DNA from: Methylobacterium sp. 10
GTDB taxonomy: Bacteria > Pseudomonadota > Alphaproteobacteria > Rhizobiales > Beijerinckiaceae
Direction: 5' to 3'
DNA: 64,000 bases
Assembly (NCBI RefSeq): GCF_000519085.1
Contig: NZ_KI912577.1
Coordinates: 1,118,501 to 1,182,500, forward strand
Part shown: piece after piece, positions 7,015 to 17,314 of the stretch
How positions within the stretch are numbered: position 1 is the first letter of the stretch
How the letters are laid out: every line of letters begins with the position of its first letter
Notes under the pieces: generated by a model
Seen by the model: only the letters and a program-made list of their open reading frames with translations
What the model was told of the DNA's origin: nothing
Database searches by the model: none
Position numbers and translations under genes: made by a program

Positions 7015-9912
7015 ATGCGCATGCTTGACCGCAGCCCAGCCAATGCGGTGCCCGATCCCGGCGAACTGGAACGGGATCTCATCGCCCTGATCGAGGAATC
7101 CCGCGAGCGGTCGAGCGAGGATCCGTTCCGCAATCCCGTCCTGGCGGTGACGCTCGCGATCACCCGCCGCTTCGACCGCGACGAGATCGGCGAGAACGAC
7201 CTCGACGGCTTGTTCACCCGACTGCGGACCCAGGCCCTGGTGGCTCGGGCCGAGCGCCTGCGCGGCTATGTCGGGTTGGACCGGGACGCCCAGGCATCGG
7301 CGGACAGTGCGATGCCGGCGCGCCTCGTGGCCGCGATTCCGAAGGGGGCGGGGGATTTCGAGACCTTCCGCGATCTGGTGAGCCGCACCGGATTCGCCGT
7401 GGTGTTCACCGCCCACCCGACCTTCGGCATGCCTAAGGCCGTGGCGGCGCTCATCGCGGAGGCCGCGTCGCAGAACAGCGAGGCCACGCGCCTGCCCCTG
7501 ATGGAGAAGGCCGCCGCTCTTTCGACCCGACCGGATGCGAAGATCAGTCTGGACGACGAGTTCGAGCAGGCTTGCCTCGCGGCCAATCACGGACGCGTGG
7601 CCCTGGACAGCTTCAACGCCGCCCTTCTCGACGCCGCCCGCGCCCGTTGGCCCGAGCGCTGGGCGGAGCTGGTGCTCAAGCCCTTCGCCCTTGCCTCCTG
7701 GGTCGGTTGCGACACGGACGGGCGCACCGATATCGGCTGGTGGGATACCCTGCGCTACCGGCTGGAATCGAAGCGCATGCAGCTGGACCGGGTGATGCGG
7801 CAGCTTCCGGACGTGCCGGCCACCAACGTGGTGCGGGACCTGACGCAGGGCGCGCTGGCGGCCGTGAACCGGCAGCTCGCCGTTGCCCCGCGCCTCGGAA
7901 CCAAGCCCTCTCTCGAGGCGGTGCACCGCTTCGCCCTGGCGCTCATCATCGAGCGCGAGCGCGCTCAGACCGATTCCGGGCCGATCCTGGCGGGCCTCGC
8001 CGGAGCCCTGGGCGGCGTCGAGAGCGATGACGACAAGCGTACCATCGCCCTTCTGCGCTCGGGCATCGCCACCCACGGACTTTCGAATGCCCTTCCGCAT
8101 TTCCGGCTCAACGCCAGCCAGATCCACAACGCCGTGCGCCGGGTCATTGACCTCGAAGGGGAGCCGACGGACGCGGCGCATCGGCGCTCGCACCTCTCCA
8201 CCATCCACGCGCTCCTCAACGACGTGCATCCGGTCGCCGTGGATTTCGGGGCGCTCGCTGCCGAGCGCGCCTCGGCCGCGCGCCTGATGATGACCATCGC
8301 GCAGATCCTGAAGCACGTGGATGGCACCCATCCGGTGCGCTTCCTCATCGCCGAGACGGAGACCGGATACACCCTTCTAGCCGCCCTCTGGCTGGCCCGG
8401 CATTATGGGATCAGCGACAAGGTCGAGATTACGCCGCTGTTCGAGACGGCGAGCGCCCTGGAACAGGGCATCCGCGTCCTCGACGACGCCCTGCGCAATC
8501 CGCATTGGCGCGCCTACCTCAAGCGCATCGGGCGCCTGACCGTGCAGTTCGGCTATTCGGATTCGGGCCGCTATGTCGGCCAGCTTGCCGCGAGTTTCTG
8601 GATCGAGCGCCTGCGCCTGCGCATCACCGACCTGATGGCGCAGAACGGCCTGTCCGGCATCGAGCTCGCGATCTTCGACACCCATGGCGAATCGATCGGG
8701 CGCGGCGCCCATCCGACCTCCCTGCGGGATCGCCTCGCCTATCTCGCGCCGGAGGATTCGCGACACAAGAACCGCAAGGCCGGCATCAAGGTGCGGCTGG
8801 AATCGAGCTTCCAGGGCTCGGACGGCTACCTGATGTTCGGCACGCAGGCCCTTGCCCGCTCGACGGTGGAGCGGATCGCCGAGCATCTCTTCGCCTTCGA
8901 CATCGCCGACGACGATTCCTTTGCCGACTACGTCCTGTCCGATGCGCCGGGCGCCGACGAGACCGACGACCCGATCTACGGGGAGGCCGATTTCGCCGCC
9001 GAGTTCTTCACCGTCGCCCGCCAGGACATGGAAGCCCTGGTGGACGACCCCGGCTACGCGGCGCTGCTGGGCACGTTCGGCCCGAGCCTCCTCGACCGCA
9101 CCGGCTCGCGGCCGGTGGCGCGCCAGAGCGACAGCGGTGGCCCCAGCATGATCACCCATCCCCGCCAAATGCGGGCGATTCCCAACAACGCGATCCTGCA
9201 TCAGCTCGGCTATCTCGCCAATTCGCTGCACGGCCTCGGCCGGGCGGCGAGCCGCGCACCGGATCTGTTCCGCGACATGCGCCGCGATTCGGTCCGGTTC
9301 TCCCGCGCGTTTCGCCTCGCCCAGCATGCCTCGGCGGTGGGCGACCTCGACGTGCTGCGCGCCTATATCGACACGCTAGACCCGGCCATGTGGCTCGAAC
9401 GGGCACGGCGCACGCAACGCGACGACCGGCGCGACGAACTCCTCGTCATCGCCACCGCCCTCGACCGCCTACGCCTCGCGCCCGACCTGCGCCGCCTGTT
9501 CGGCCGCCTGACCAGCGACTGGTTGAGCCTGCAATCCGCGGCTCCTGATCTCGGCAAGATGTCGGTGCGCCTGACCCTGCTTCACGCCCTGCGCCTCGCC
9601 CTGATCCACCGGATCTGGTTCCTGGCCGTGCACATTCCGGGCTTCCGTCCGCAATCCGGCATCACCCGCGAGCAGTTGATCGAACGCTTCCTGCGCCTCG
9701 ACATCGACGGCTGCCTCGCAATGCTCGACGAGATCTTCCCGATCACGCCGGACCCGACTCTCGGCCTCAACTTCGGTGAGCCCGCCGGCCCGCGCGACGT
9801 CGGCACCTATGAATCTGAGCACAAGACGATCTTCGGCCCGATCCGCCAGTCCTTCGCCCGCGTCCGTGAGCTGTCCGGCATGATCCAGCACGAGGTGGGT
9901 GCGTTCGGCTAG
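7015..9912 (+). CDS. Divergent phosphoenolpyruvate carboxylase-like protein
   Basis: A 965-aa homologue of PEP carboxylase (PEP + bicarbonate to oxaloacetate). It retains the N-terminal catalytic His motif VFTAHPT (His134), a PLFETASAL segment, GYSDS (513-517), SIGRG (560-564) and MRAIPNNAILHQ. However, several hallmark positions differ from the E. coli enzyme: GYSDSxKDxG reads GYSDSGRYVG, FHGRGGSIGRGG reads FDTHGESIGRGA (the first catalytic Arg replaced by His), the WTQxR of the RAIPW region is lost, and the C-terminus is HEVGAFG instead of the near-universal NTG. It is therefore either a highly divergent PEPC or a paralogue with another activity. It is full length with no frameshift, so it is probably functional. 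Neighbours give no pathway clue. Confidence 0.75.
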   Translation: MRMLDRSPANAVPDPGELERDLIALIEESRERSSEDPFRNPVLAVTLAITRRFDRDEIGENDLDGLFTRLRTQALVARAERLRGYVGLDRDAQASADSAMPARLVAAIPKGAGDFETFRDLVSRTGFAVVFTAHPTFGMPKAVAALIAEAASQNSEATRLPLMEKAAALSTRPDAKISLDDEFEQACLAANHGRVALDSFNAALLDAARARWPERWAELVLKPFALASWVGCDTDGRTDIGWWDTLRYRLESKRMQLDRVMRQLPDVPATNVVRDLTQGALAAVNRQLAVAPRLGTKPSLEAVHRFALALIIERERAQTDSGPILAGLAGALGGVESDDDKRTIALLRSGIATHGLSNALPHFRLNASQIHNAVRRVIDLEGEPTDAAHRRSHLSTIHALLNDVHPVAVDFGALAAERASAARLMMTIAQILKHVDGTHPVRFLIAETETGYTLLAALWLARHYGISDKVEITPLFETASALEQGIRVLDDALRNPHWRAYLKRIGRLTVQFGYSDSGRYVGQLAASFWIERLRLRITDLMAQNGLSGIELAIFDTHGESIGRGAHPTSLRDRLAYLAPEDSRHKNRKAGIKVRLESSFQGSDGYLMFGTQALARSTVERIAEHLFAFDIADDDSFADYVLSDAPGADETDDPIYGEADFAAEFFTVARQDMEALVDDPGYAALLGTFGPSLLDRTGSRPVARQSDSGGPSMITHPRQMRAIPNNAILHQLGYLANSLHGLGRAASRAPDLFRDMRRDSVRFSRAFRLAQHASAVGDLDVLRAYIDTLDPAMWLERARRTQRDDRRDELLVIATALDRLRLAPDLRRLFGRLTSDWLSLQSAAPDLGKMSVRLTLLHALRLALIHRIWFLAVHIPGFRPQSGITREQLIERFLRLDIDGCLAMLDEIFPITPDPTLGLNFGEPAGPRDVGTYESEHKTIFGPIRQSFARVRELSGMIQHEVGAFG

Positions 9913-9978
9913 GGCGCCGTCGAGTCCGGTGCCGCTGTGGCGCCCCGGGAATGGGGCGTGGGTGGGATAGGCAGCTCT

Positions 9979-10698
9979 TCAGGCCCCGGTGGCGCGGGGG
10001 CGCTCGCCGAAGATGGCAGTGCCGACGCGGATATGGGTGGCGCCCATTTGGATCGCCGCAGGGTAATCGGAGCTCATGCCCATGGAGAGGATGGGCAGGT
10101 TGTGGCGCTCGGCGATGCGCGCAAGGAGGGCGAAATGCGCCGACGGCGGGGCTTCGGCCGGTGGGATGCACATGAGCCCGTTGATCGCGAGCCCGTGGGT
10201 CTCACGACACTCGCTGAGAAGGACGTCCACCTGCGAGGGCGAGACCCCGGCCTTTTGCGGTTCGTCGCCGGTATTCACCTGGACCAGCAGCTTCGGTGTC
10301 CGGCCCGTGCGCTCGATCGCCTTGGCCAGGGCCGCCGCCAGGGACAGCCGGTCGAGGGCATGGATCACGTCGAACAGCTCCACCGCCTCGCGGGCTTTGT
10401 TCGATTGGAGCGGCCCGACGAGGTGAAGCTCGACATCGGGAAAGCGCTCGCGCAAAGCCGGCCACTTCGCCTTCGATTCCTGAACGTAGTTTTCGCCGAA
10501 GACCCGATGTCCCGCCTCCAGGGCCGGGACGATACCGTCCGCATCGATGAGCTTCGAGACTGCCACCAGGGAGATTGCGGCCGGGTCCCGCTCGGAATCC
10601 TGGGCTGCTTGCACGATCCTCTCGCGCACGGCCGTCAGGCCGGCGACGACGGCGTCGGCGTCCGGATGGGCGTATCTCGGCGGGGAGGAGTCAGGCAT
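9979..10698 (-). CDS. YggS-type pyridoxal-phosphate homeostasis protein
   Basis: A 239-aa member of the alanine racemase N-terminal-like, PLP-binding YggS/PROSC family. The PLP-lysine lies in ISLVAVSKLIDADGI. Other family motifs are HRVFGENYVQESKAKW, LHLVGPLQSNKA, VQVNTGDEPQKAG and the phosphate-binding LSMGMSSDYPAAIQMGATHIRVGTAIFG. It acts in the cytosol to buffer PLP and has no known catalysis. It is a single gene, convergent with the PEPC-like gene and divergent from leuS, with about 200 bases to the leuS start. Confidence 0.9.
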   Translation of the reverse strand: MPDSSPPRYAHPDADAVVAGLTAVRERIVQAAQDSERDPAAISLVAVSKLIDADGIVPALEAGHRVFGENYVQESKAKWPALRERFPDVELHLVGPLQSNKAREAVELFDVIHALDRLSLAAALAKAIERTGRTPKLLVQVNTGDEPQKAGVSPSQVDVLLSECRETHGLAINGLMCIPPAEAPPSAHFALLARIAERHNLPILSMGMSSDYPAAIQMGATHIRVGTAIFGERPRATGA

Positions 10699-10894
10699 GA
10701 TGTCTCGTGGGCAAAGGAGGAAGGGCGGTTCACGCCTGACCTATCATCCGCAACGCGGGCTGCAAGCGCCGGGCTTCACCGGTGACGGCTCTGTTGACCG
10801 GCAAACAGGCCGTGTTAGTCCGGCATCCAACCGCTCCGGCGCCGCGTGAGGCGCCTTGCCAGGCCATCCTGGCCCGTATTTCAGAGTTCCCGAC

Positions 10895-13486
10895 ATGACC
10901 TCCTCCCCCATGCCCGTTCCGGAGCGCTACAACGCCAAGGATGCCGAGCCACGCTGGCAGGAGGCCTGGGCGGCGCAAGGCATCTACGCCACGAGGAACG
11001 ACGATCCGCGCCCGAAATACTACGTGCTGGAGATGTTCCCCTATCCTTCGGGGCGCATCCATATGGGCCATGTGCGCAACTACGCCATGGGCGACGTGGT
11101 GGCCCGCTACAAACGTGCGAAGGGGTTCGCGGTGCTTCACCCGATGGGCTGGGACGCCTTCGGGTTGCCCGCCGAGAACGCCGCCATGGAGCGCAAGGTC
11201 AACCCGCGCGAATGGACCTACGCCAACATCGCCACCATGCGCGGCCAGTTACAGAGCATGGGCCTGTCCCTCGACTGGAGCCGGGAGATCGCCACCTGCG
11301 ACCCCGATTACTACAAGCACCAGCAGCGGATGTTCCTCGATTTCCTCGACAAGGGACTCGTCACCCGCCGCACCGCCAAGGTGAACTGGGATCCGGTGGA
11401 TCATACCGTTCTTGCCAACGAGCAGGTCATCGACGGGCGCGGCTGGCGCTCCGGGGCGCTGGTGGAACAGCGTGAGCTGACGCAATGGTTCTTCAAGATC
11501 ACCGATTTTGCACAGGATCTCTACGACGCCCTCGACGGCCTGGAGCGTTGGCCGGAGAAGGTCCGGGTGATGCAGAAGAACTGGATTGGCCGTTCGGAGG
11601 GGCTGGAGGTCCGCTTCGCCTTCGACTCGCGTGACGGCGAGATCAAGGTCTACACGACCCGTCCTGACACCCTGTTCGGCGCAAAGTTCCTGGCCATCGC
11701 CGCCGATCACCCGGTCGCGGCGTCCGTGGCCGCAACGCGTCCCGAACTCCAGAGCTTCATCGAGGAGTGCCGCCGCACCGGCACGGCGCAGGCCGCGATC
11801 GACACGGCGGAGAAGCTCGGCTTCGATACGGGCTTGCGGGTGCGCCACCCCCTCGACCCATCCTGGCTGCTGCCGGTCTATGTCGCGAACTTTGTGCTGA
11901 TGGAATATGGCACCGGCGCCGTGTTCGGCTGCCCCGCCCACGACCAGCGCGACCTCGACTTTTCCAACAAATACGGCCTCGGCAATACGCCCGTCGTCTG
12001 TCCGGAAGGGCAGGATGCGGCGAGTTTCATCGTCACCGACACCGCCTATGATGGCGATGGACGCATGATCAATTCGGGCTTCCTCGACGACATGACGACG
12101 GACGAGGCCTTCCATGCCGTGTCCAACCGACTGGAGGGAGAGATCCTGAACGGCGAGCCGGTGGCGGCGCGCAAGATCCAGTTCCGCCTGCGCGACTGGG
12201 GCGTCTCGCGCCAGCGCTATTGGGGTTGCCCGATCCCCATCATCCATTGCGACGCCTGCGGCCCCGTCTCCGTCCCGGTCGCCGACCTGCCGGTGAAGCT
12301 GCCGGAAGAAGTGTCGTTCGACACCCCCGGCAACCCGCTGGAGCGGGACTATGCCTGGCGCAACGTGCCCTGCCCGCGCTGCGGTGCTGCGGCCCGGCGC
12401 GAGACCGACACGATGGACACCTTCGTCGATTCGTCCTGGTACTACGCGCGCTTTACCGCGCCCTGGCTCAAGGAAGCGCCCACCGATCGTGCGGCGGTGG
12501 ATCACTGGCTGGCCGTGGACCAGTATATCGGCGGCATCGAGCACGCGATTTTGCACCTGCTCTATGCGCGCTTCTTCACGAGGGCGATGCAGGCGACGGG
12601 TTGGTCCGGGGTCTCGGAGCCGTTCGCCGGCCTGTTCACGCAAGGCATGGTCGTCCACGAGACCTACAAGGACGCAGCGGGCGCATGGGTTCAGCCCGCC
12701 GATATCCGCATCACCGCCGAGGGCGGTGAGCGTCAGGCGTTTCACGTGAAAACAGATGCGCCGATTTCCATCGGCTCCATCGAAAAGATGTCGAAGTCCA
12801 AGAAGAACGTGGTGGACCCGGACGACATCATCGCGAGCTACGGCGCCGATACCGCTCGATGGTTCATGCTGTCAGATTCTCCGCCCGAGCGTGACGTGAT
12901 CTGGACGGAAGATGGCGTCCAGGGCGCGGCCCGCTTCGTTCAGCGGGTCTGGCGCCTGGTCTCTCTCGCGAGCGGAGTGCCGGCAGGGACTGGCGCATCG
13001 GATTCAGCGTTGCGCAAGGCCGCCCACAAGGCTCTGGCCGCCGTGGAGGAGGATGTGGAGCGTCTTCGCTTCAACCGCTGCGTCGCCCATGTCTACACGC
13101 TTTCGAACGCTCTCGATGAGGCGATCCGTACAGCCACCGTTTCGCGTGATGCGGCGACGGAAGCGGCGGGCATCCTCACGCAGCTCGTCGCGCCGATGAT
13201 GCCACATCTGGCCGAAGAATGCTGGGTGGCCCTTGGCCGGCAGGGGCTTGTCGCTGAAGCTGCATGGCCGGTGGTCGATCGTGCGTTGCTGGTGGAGGAC
13301 GAGATCACCCTCCCCGTCCAGCTCAACGGGAAGAAGCGTGCGGACGTCACGGTGCCTCGCACGGCCGATACCGCGACGGTGGAAGCCCTCGTCCTCGCCG
13401 ATGAGGCCGTGCGGAAGGCTCTCGAAGGCCGTGTCCCCCGCAAGGTCATCGTGGTGCCTGGGCGGATCGTGAACCTCGTGGTGTGA
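10895..13486 (+). CDS. leuS: Leucyl-tRNA synthetase
   Basis: An 863-aa class I synthetase charging tRNA-Leu. The HIGH signature appears as [15 protein letters not shown] (residues about 49-63). The CP1 editing domain with [20 protein letters not shown] and the Asp-containing [15 protein letters not shown] loop is present. A zinc-like CDACG/CPRCG pair and the KMSKS loop ([19 protein letters not shown]) follow. The start ATG 10895 begins the conserved [26 protein letters not shown] N-terminus. It leads the leuS-lptE-holA block; a 215-base gap separates it from lptE. It contains a 12-bp parS-like palindrome at 12740-12751 coding for FHVK. Confidence 0.96.
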   Translation: MTSSPMPVPERYNAKDAEPRWQEAWAAQGIYATRNDDPRPKYYVLEMFPYPSGRIHMGHVRNYAMGDVVARYKRAKGFAVLHPMGWDAFGLPAENAAMERKVNPREWTYANIATMRGQLQSMGLSLDWSREIATCDPDYYKHQQRMFLDFLDKGLVTRRTAKVNWDPVDHTVLANEQVIDGRGWRSGALVEQRELTQWFFKITDFAQDLYDALDGLERWPEKVRVMQKNWIGRSEGLEVRFAFDSRDGEIKVYTTRPDTLFGAKFLAIAADHPVAASVAATRPELQSFIEECRRTGTAQAAIDTAEKLGFDTGLRVRHPLDPSWLLPVYVANFVLMEYGTGAVFGCPAHDQRDLDFSNKYGLGNTPVVCPEGQDAASFIVTDTAYDGDGRMINSGFLDDMTTDEAFHAVSNRLEGEILNGEPVAARKIQFRLRDWGVSRQRYWGCPIPIIHCDACGPVSVPVADLPVKLPEEVSFDTPGNPLERDYAWRNVPCPRCGAAARRETDTMDTFVDSSWYYARFTAPWLKEAPTDRAAVDHWLAVDQYIGGIEHAILHLLYARFFTRAMQATGWSGVSEPFAGLFTQGMVVHETYKDAAGAWVQPADIRITAEGGERQAFHVKTDAPISIGSIEKMSKSKKNVVDPDDIIASYGADTARWFMLSDSPPERDVIWTEDGVQGAARFVQRVWRLVSLASGVPAGTGASDSALRKAAHKALAAVEEDVERLRFNRCVAHVYTLSNALDEAIRTATVSRDAATEAAGILTQLVAPMMPHLAEECWVALGRQGLVAEAAWPVVDRALLVEDEITLPVQLNGKKRADVTVPRTADTATVEALVLADEAVRKALEGRVPRKVIVVPGRIVNLVV
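12738..12753. promoter_or_regulatory. Degenerate parS-like site inside leuS
   Basis: The bases CGTTTCACGTGAAAAC contain the perfect 12-bp palindrome TTTCACGTGAAA (12740-12751) that forms the core of the ParB target TGTTTCACGTGAAACA; three outer bases differ. It lies 4.6 kb from the better site in rsmG. It may be a secondary ParB nucleation site, but coding constraint (Phe-His-Val-Lys) could also produce it. Confidence 0.4.
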
Positions 13487-13701
13487 TGGGCGCCTCTATC
13501 GGCATTCGGAAGATCTCCCCAATCTCGGCCATGGGAGGCCTGTCGAGTGCGATAGGACGAAGGCAAAACCCCGTGAGATCAACTGTACGGGCGGCGACCA
13601 TCGTCCTGCCGCAGAGGAATCGTAAAGCTTGCTGCTTATACAGGTGACGCAAGGGGCGGGATCGCCGTAAAGAGCGGGACCGGACGGAGAGCAGTGCTGC
13701 G

Positions 13702-14253
13702 ATGATGATGCATGGGCTGAGACAGGCGGTACGGTCCCGCGCGGCGAAGGTCGCGTTGGTCTCCCTCATGGCCGTCAACCTGTCGGCCTGCTTTCGTCCG
13801 CTCTACGGACCGACCGCGTCGGGCGAGCCCATGGCCGCCCTCCTCGCCTCGGTACAAGTGGACGACGTCTCCACGGCCGCGGGCCAGGAGCGGCTCGGGC
13901 ATTACCTGCGCAGCGAACTCATTTTCGATCTCGACGGTTCGGGCCAGCCGTCTCCGAAGCGCTATCGCCTGAAGATGCAGGGCAGCGAGTCGGTGAAGAC
14001 CCCCATCGTGTCGTCTCAGACGGGTCGTGCCGAAGCGGGTACGCTGGTGGGAACCATCCGGTTCTCCCTCGAATCGCTGGACGGTGCGAAGATCATCACA
14101 GAGGGTGTGGCGGTGGCCACCACGACCTACGATCGCTCGATCCAGCGCTTCGCTTCCCTGCGCGCGGCCCGCGATGCCGAGATCCGCTTGGCTAAGACCC
14201 TGGCCGACCAGATCAAGACGCGGATCGCTTCCGTTCTGGTAACCAAGCCCTGA
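13702..14253 (+). CDS. lptE: LPS-assembly lipoprotein LptE
   Basis: A 183-aa outer-membrane lipoprotein that plugs the LptD barrel during lipopolysaccharide insertion. A basic N-terminus and hydrophobic stretch end in the lipobox LSAC (Cys about residue 30), followed at once by FRPLYG, a hallmark of LptE. The C-terminal half (TYDRSIQRFASLRAARDAEIRLAKTLADQIKTRI) also fits the family. Identification is strengthened by position between leuS and holA. The ATG could be any of the first three in the MMMHG start. Its stop overlaps the proposed CTG start of holA. Confidence 0.88.
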   Translation: MMMHGLRQAVRSRAAKVALVSLMAVNLSACFRPLYGPTASGEPMAALLASVQVDDVSTAAGQERLGHYLRSELIFDLDGSGQPSPKRYRLKMQGSESVKTPIVSSQTGRAEAGTLVGTIRFSLESLDGAKIITEGVAVATTTYDRSIQRFASLRAARDAEIRLAKTLADQIKTRIASVLVTKP

Positions 14254-15281
14254 CCGCCGTCAAGGCCGGCGATATCGAGGCCCTGCTGCGGCGCGGACCC
14301 GCGTCGCAGGTCGCGGTCATCCTCGTCTACGGGCCGGATACTGGCCTCGTCTTCGAGCGCGCCAAACGTCTGGCCGAGAGTTTCGTCACCGATCCGTCCG
14401 ATCCCTTCGCCCTGGTCAAGATAGACGGCGATGTCCTCGCCTCGGATGCAGGCCGGCTCGTGGACGAGGCCGGTACGGTCGGCCTGTTCGGCGGCCAACG
14501 CAGCATCTGGGTACGGCCCGGAAGCCGCAATTATGCCCCTGCGGTGGATGCGGCCTTGAAGGCGGACATCGCCGGGGCTCGCATCGTGGTGGAGGCGGGA
14601 GACCTCGCCAAGAGCGCGCCCTTGCGGACGCTCTGCGAGAAGTCGCCTCGGGCGCTTGCGCTCCCCTGCTACGCCGATGACGAGCGGGCTCTGGCCGAAC
14701 TCATCGACCGCACGCTTCAAGAGAATGGCCAGCGCATCGCCCGTGAGGCGCGCGACATCCTGGCCATGAGCCTGGGTGGAGATCGGCGTGCGAGCCTGTC
14801 CGAGATCGAGAAGCTGGCGCTCTATGCTCGGGGCCAGACGGAGATCTCCCTGGACGATGTGGAGGCGGTGATCAGCGATGTCGCCGGCAGCGTCCTCAAT
14901 ACGCTGATCGACGCCGCCTTCGTCGGCCGCGGTGAGGAGGTCGAGCGGGATTATCGTCGTTTTCGCCACGAGGGTATGGACCCCTCGATGATGCTCGGCT
15001 CGGCCCTGCGCCATGCCCTGACGCTCCTCACCACGCGGATCGCGGGGGAGGGGCAAAGTCCGAGCATGATGGTGGGCAACTGGCGTGGCCTCCACTTTCG
15101 CCGCAAGGCCGTCGTCGAGGCTCAGCTTGGGCGCTGGTCCCCCGTCGCCCTCCGCCATGCGGTGCAGCTGCTGCAAGAGGCTGTGCTCGCCTGCCGCCGC
15201 TCCCAGTCCGACCTCGCCCATGCCCATGCCTCGGCCACGCTCCTACGTATCGCCACAGAGGCCGCCCGCCGACGTGGCTGA
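14250..15281 (+). CDS. holA: DNA polymerase III delta subunit, probable CTG start
   Basis: A 343-aa clamp-loader subunit that opens the beta clamp. The conserved N-terminus (TAVKAGDIEALLRR, VILVYGPDTGLVFERAKRLAE) is encoded from 14253, but the frame contains no ATG, GTG or TTG between the upstream stop at 14193 and GTG 14460, which would cut off about 70 conserved residues. CTG at 14250 overlaps the TGA of lptE (CTGA), exactly where related genomes carry ATGA or GTGA, so it is the likely start, read by translational coupling. The remainder (AGDLAKSAPLRTLCEKSPRALALPCYADDERAL, ISDVAGSVLNTLIDAAFVG) is intact. Confidence 0.88.
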   Translation: MTAVKAGDIEALLRRGPASQVAVILVYGPDTGLVFERAKRLAESFVTDPSDPFALVKIDGDVLASDAGRLVDEAGTVGLFGGQRSIWVRPGSRNYAPAVDAALKADIAGARIVVEAGDLAKSAPLRTLCEKSPRALALPCYADDERALAELIDRTLQENGQRIAREARDILAMSLGGDRRASLSEIEKLALYARGQTEISLDDVEAVISDVAGSVLNTLIDAAFVGRGEEVERDYRRFRHEGMDPSMMLGSALRHALTLLTTRIAGEGQSPSMMVGNWRGLHFRRKAVVEAQLGRWSPVALRHAVQLLQEAVLACRRSQSDLAHAHASATLLRIATEAARRRG

Positions 15282-15424
15282 GAGAGGGAGCGCATTTCCC
15301 CGCTCGCTTTTTCCCACGTGGCCTTCATGACAAGACGGACTCAGTCTGATGGCGAATTCCGCCGACCGCCGGCTGCGCGCGCGCTGCTCGTTGACGACTC
15401 GCTCCGGTCGCGCCTAATCACCCT

Positions 15425-17314
15425 ATGTCCCAGACGAGTTCCTCTTTCGACGTGGTCGTGGTCGGCGGCGGCCATGCCGGCGTGGAAGCGGCTGCCTCCG
15501 CCGCCCGCACCGGTGCCCGCACCGCCCTGGTCACTCATTCGGCCGCCACGATCGGCGCGATGTCGTGCAACCCGGCCATCGGCGGTCTCGGTAAGGGACA
15601 TCTCGTCCGCGAGGTCGATGCCCTTGACGGGCTGATGGGCCGAGCCGCCGATGCAGCCGGGATTCAGTTTCGTCTGCTCAACCGGCGCAAGGGTCCCGCC
15701 GTGCGAGGCCCCCGTACACAGGCAGATCGCAGACTCTATGCGCGCGCGATGCAGGAGGCGGTGGCCGACACTGCTAATCTGGTGGTGGTGGAGGGCGAGG
15801 TCGCGGATATCTTAGTGGCCGCCGAACGGGTGGCGGGTGTGGTCCTAGCCAACGGCCGGACCATTTCCTGCCCGGCGGTCGTGCTGACCACCGGCACGTT
15901 CCTGCGCGGGCTCATCCATATGGGCGAGGTGCAGATCCCCGCTGGGCGCGTCGGGGAGGGGCCGTCCGTCGGACTTGCTCAGACCCTGGACCGGCTGGGC
16001 TTTGCCCTGGGACGGCTCAAGACCGGCACCCCTCCCCGCCTCGACGGTCGCACCATCGATTGGTCGGGCCTCGACATGCAGTCTGCGGATGACGATCCCG
16101 TACCGTTCTCGACGCTGACGGACAGGATCACCACGCCACAGATCCAATGCGGGATCACCCGCACCACCCAGGCCGTACACGATCTCATTCGCGCCAATCT
16201 CCACCGCTCACCGATGTATTCGGGCGGGATTAGCAGCCGTGGACCGCGCTATTGTCCCTCCATTGAGGACAAGGTGGTGCGGTTCGGGGATCGCGAGGGA
16301 CACCAGATCTTCCTCGAGCCGGAGGGGCTCGACGACCCGACGGTTTATCCCAACGGCATTTCCACCGCTCTGCCAGAGGGCGTGCAACGCGATCTGATCG
16401 CCCTGATCCCCGGCCTCGAACATGCGTCGATCGTGCGTCCGGGCTACGCCATCGAATACGATTACGTCGACCCACGCGAACTCGACACCAGCCTTCAAGC
16501 CAAGCGCTTGCCCGGCCTTTTCCTCGCAGGACAGATCAACGGCACCACCGGCTACGAAGAAGCGGCGGGGCAGGGGGTGGTGGCCGGGATCAATGCCGCT
16601 CGTCTCGCGGGAGGATCGCCCTTGGCCAGTTTCGACCGGGCGGAATCGTATCTCGGCGTGATGATCGACGATCTCGTGACCCATGGGGTCAGCGAGCCCT
16701 ACCGCATGTTCACGTCGCGCTCGGAGTATCGGCTATCTCTCCGCGTCGACAATGCCGACGAGAGACTGACCCTGCGCGGTGCGGCCCTCGGCTGTGTCGG
16801 TTCGGTGAGGGCCGAGCATTTTGCCCGCTCGCAGGGAGAGCTCGACGCAGCACGAATACAACTCAATGCCCTCAGCCTGACACCAGCGGCAGCGGCACGG
16901 CACGGCATTGCTCTCAATCAGGATGGCATCCGCCGCAGCGGCTACCAGTTACTGTCCTATCCGGAGATTGGCTGGGATCGCCTACTCGAGGTGTGGCCCG
17001 AATTACGGAGCGTGTCCCCCCGTGTGGCGGATCGTTTGCGAACGGATGCGACCTACGCGGTTTATCTCGACCGACAGAGTGCCGATATCGCGGCTTTTCG
17101 GCGGGACGAGGCTGTGGCCCTGCCGATCAAGCTCGACTATGCCGCTATTCCGGGCCTCTCGAACGAGATGCAGGCCAAGCTCGAGGCGGTCCGTCCAGTC
17201 ACGCTTGGGCAGGCGGCGCGAATCGAGGGCGTGACCCCCGCCGCCCTCACTCTCCTCGCGGCGCATGCACGCCGTGCCGACCGCTCCGGCTTGGCGACCG
17301 CTCATGGCCGCTAA
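15425..17314 (+). CDS. mnmG: tRNA U34 modification enzyme MnmG (GidA)
   Basis: A 629-aa FAD protein that, with MnmE, installs the carboxymethylaminomethyl group on wobble uridine of certain tRNAs. The FAD dinucleotide motif is [20 protein letters not shown]. Other family blocks are [45 protein letters not shown], the cysteine-containing [23 protein letters not shown] and [15 protein letters not shown]. It is full length and overlaps rsmG by 11 bases at its 3' end. Its partner gene mnmE lies 2.4 kb away on the other strand rather than directly upstream. Confidence 0.96.
   Translation: MSQTSSSFDVVVVGGGHAGVEAAASAARTGARTALVTHSAATIGAMSCNPAIGGLGKGHLVREVDALDGLMGRAADAAGIQFRLLNRRKGPAVRGPRTQADRRLYARAMQEAVADTANLVVVEGEVADILVAAERVAGVVLANGRTISCPAVVLTTGTFLRGLIHMGEVQIPAGRVGEGPSVGLAQTLDRLGFALGRLKTGTPPRLDGRTIDWSGLDMQSADDDPVPFSTLTDRITTPQIQCGITRTTQAVHDLIRANLHRSPMYSGGISSRGPRYCPSIEDKVVRFGDREGHQIFLEPEGLDDPTVYPNGISTALPEGVQRDLIALIPGLEHASIVRPGYAIEYDYVDPRELDTSLQAKRLPGLFLAGQINGTTGYEEAAGQGVVAGINAARLAGGSPLASFDRAESYLGVMIDDLVTHGVSEPYRMFTSRSEYRLSLRVDNADERLTLRGAALGCVGSVRAEHFARSQGELDAARIQLNALSLTPAAAARHGIALNQDGIRRSGYQLLSYPEIGWDRLLEVWPELRSVSPRVADRLRTDATYAVYLDRQSADIAAFRRDEAVALPIKLDYAAIPGLSNEMQAKLEAVRPVTLGQAARIEGVTPAALTLLAAHARRADRSGLATAHGR

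Noticed and set aside
5836..8331. 831-codon open frame on the minus strand across the cupin, secreted protein and PEPC-like gene
   Set aside because: It overlaps two same-strand genes in another frame and the PEPC-like gene in antisense, is Arg/Gly/His-rich and has no recognisable domain: a high-GC shadow.
9912..9945. Terminator after the PEPC-like gene (GGGCGCC/GGCGCCC)
   Set aside because: Only 7 bp with a 20-base loop and no T-tract; indistinguishable from high-GC background.
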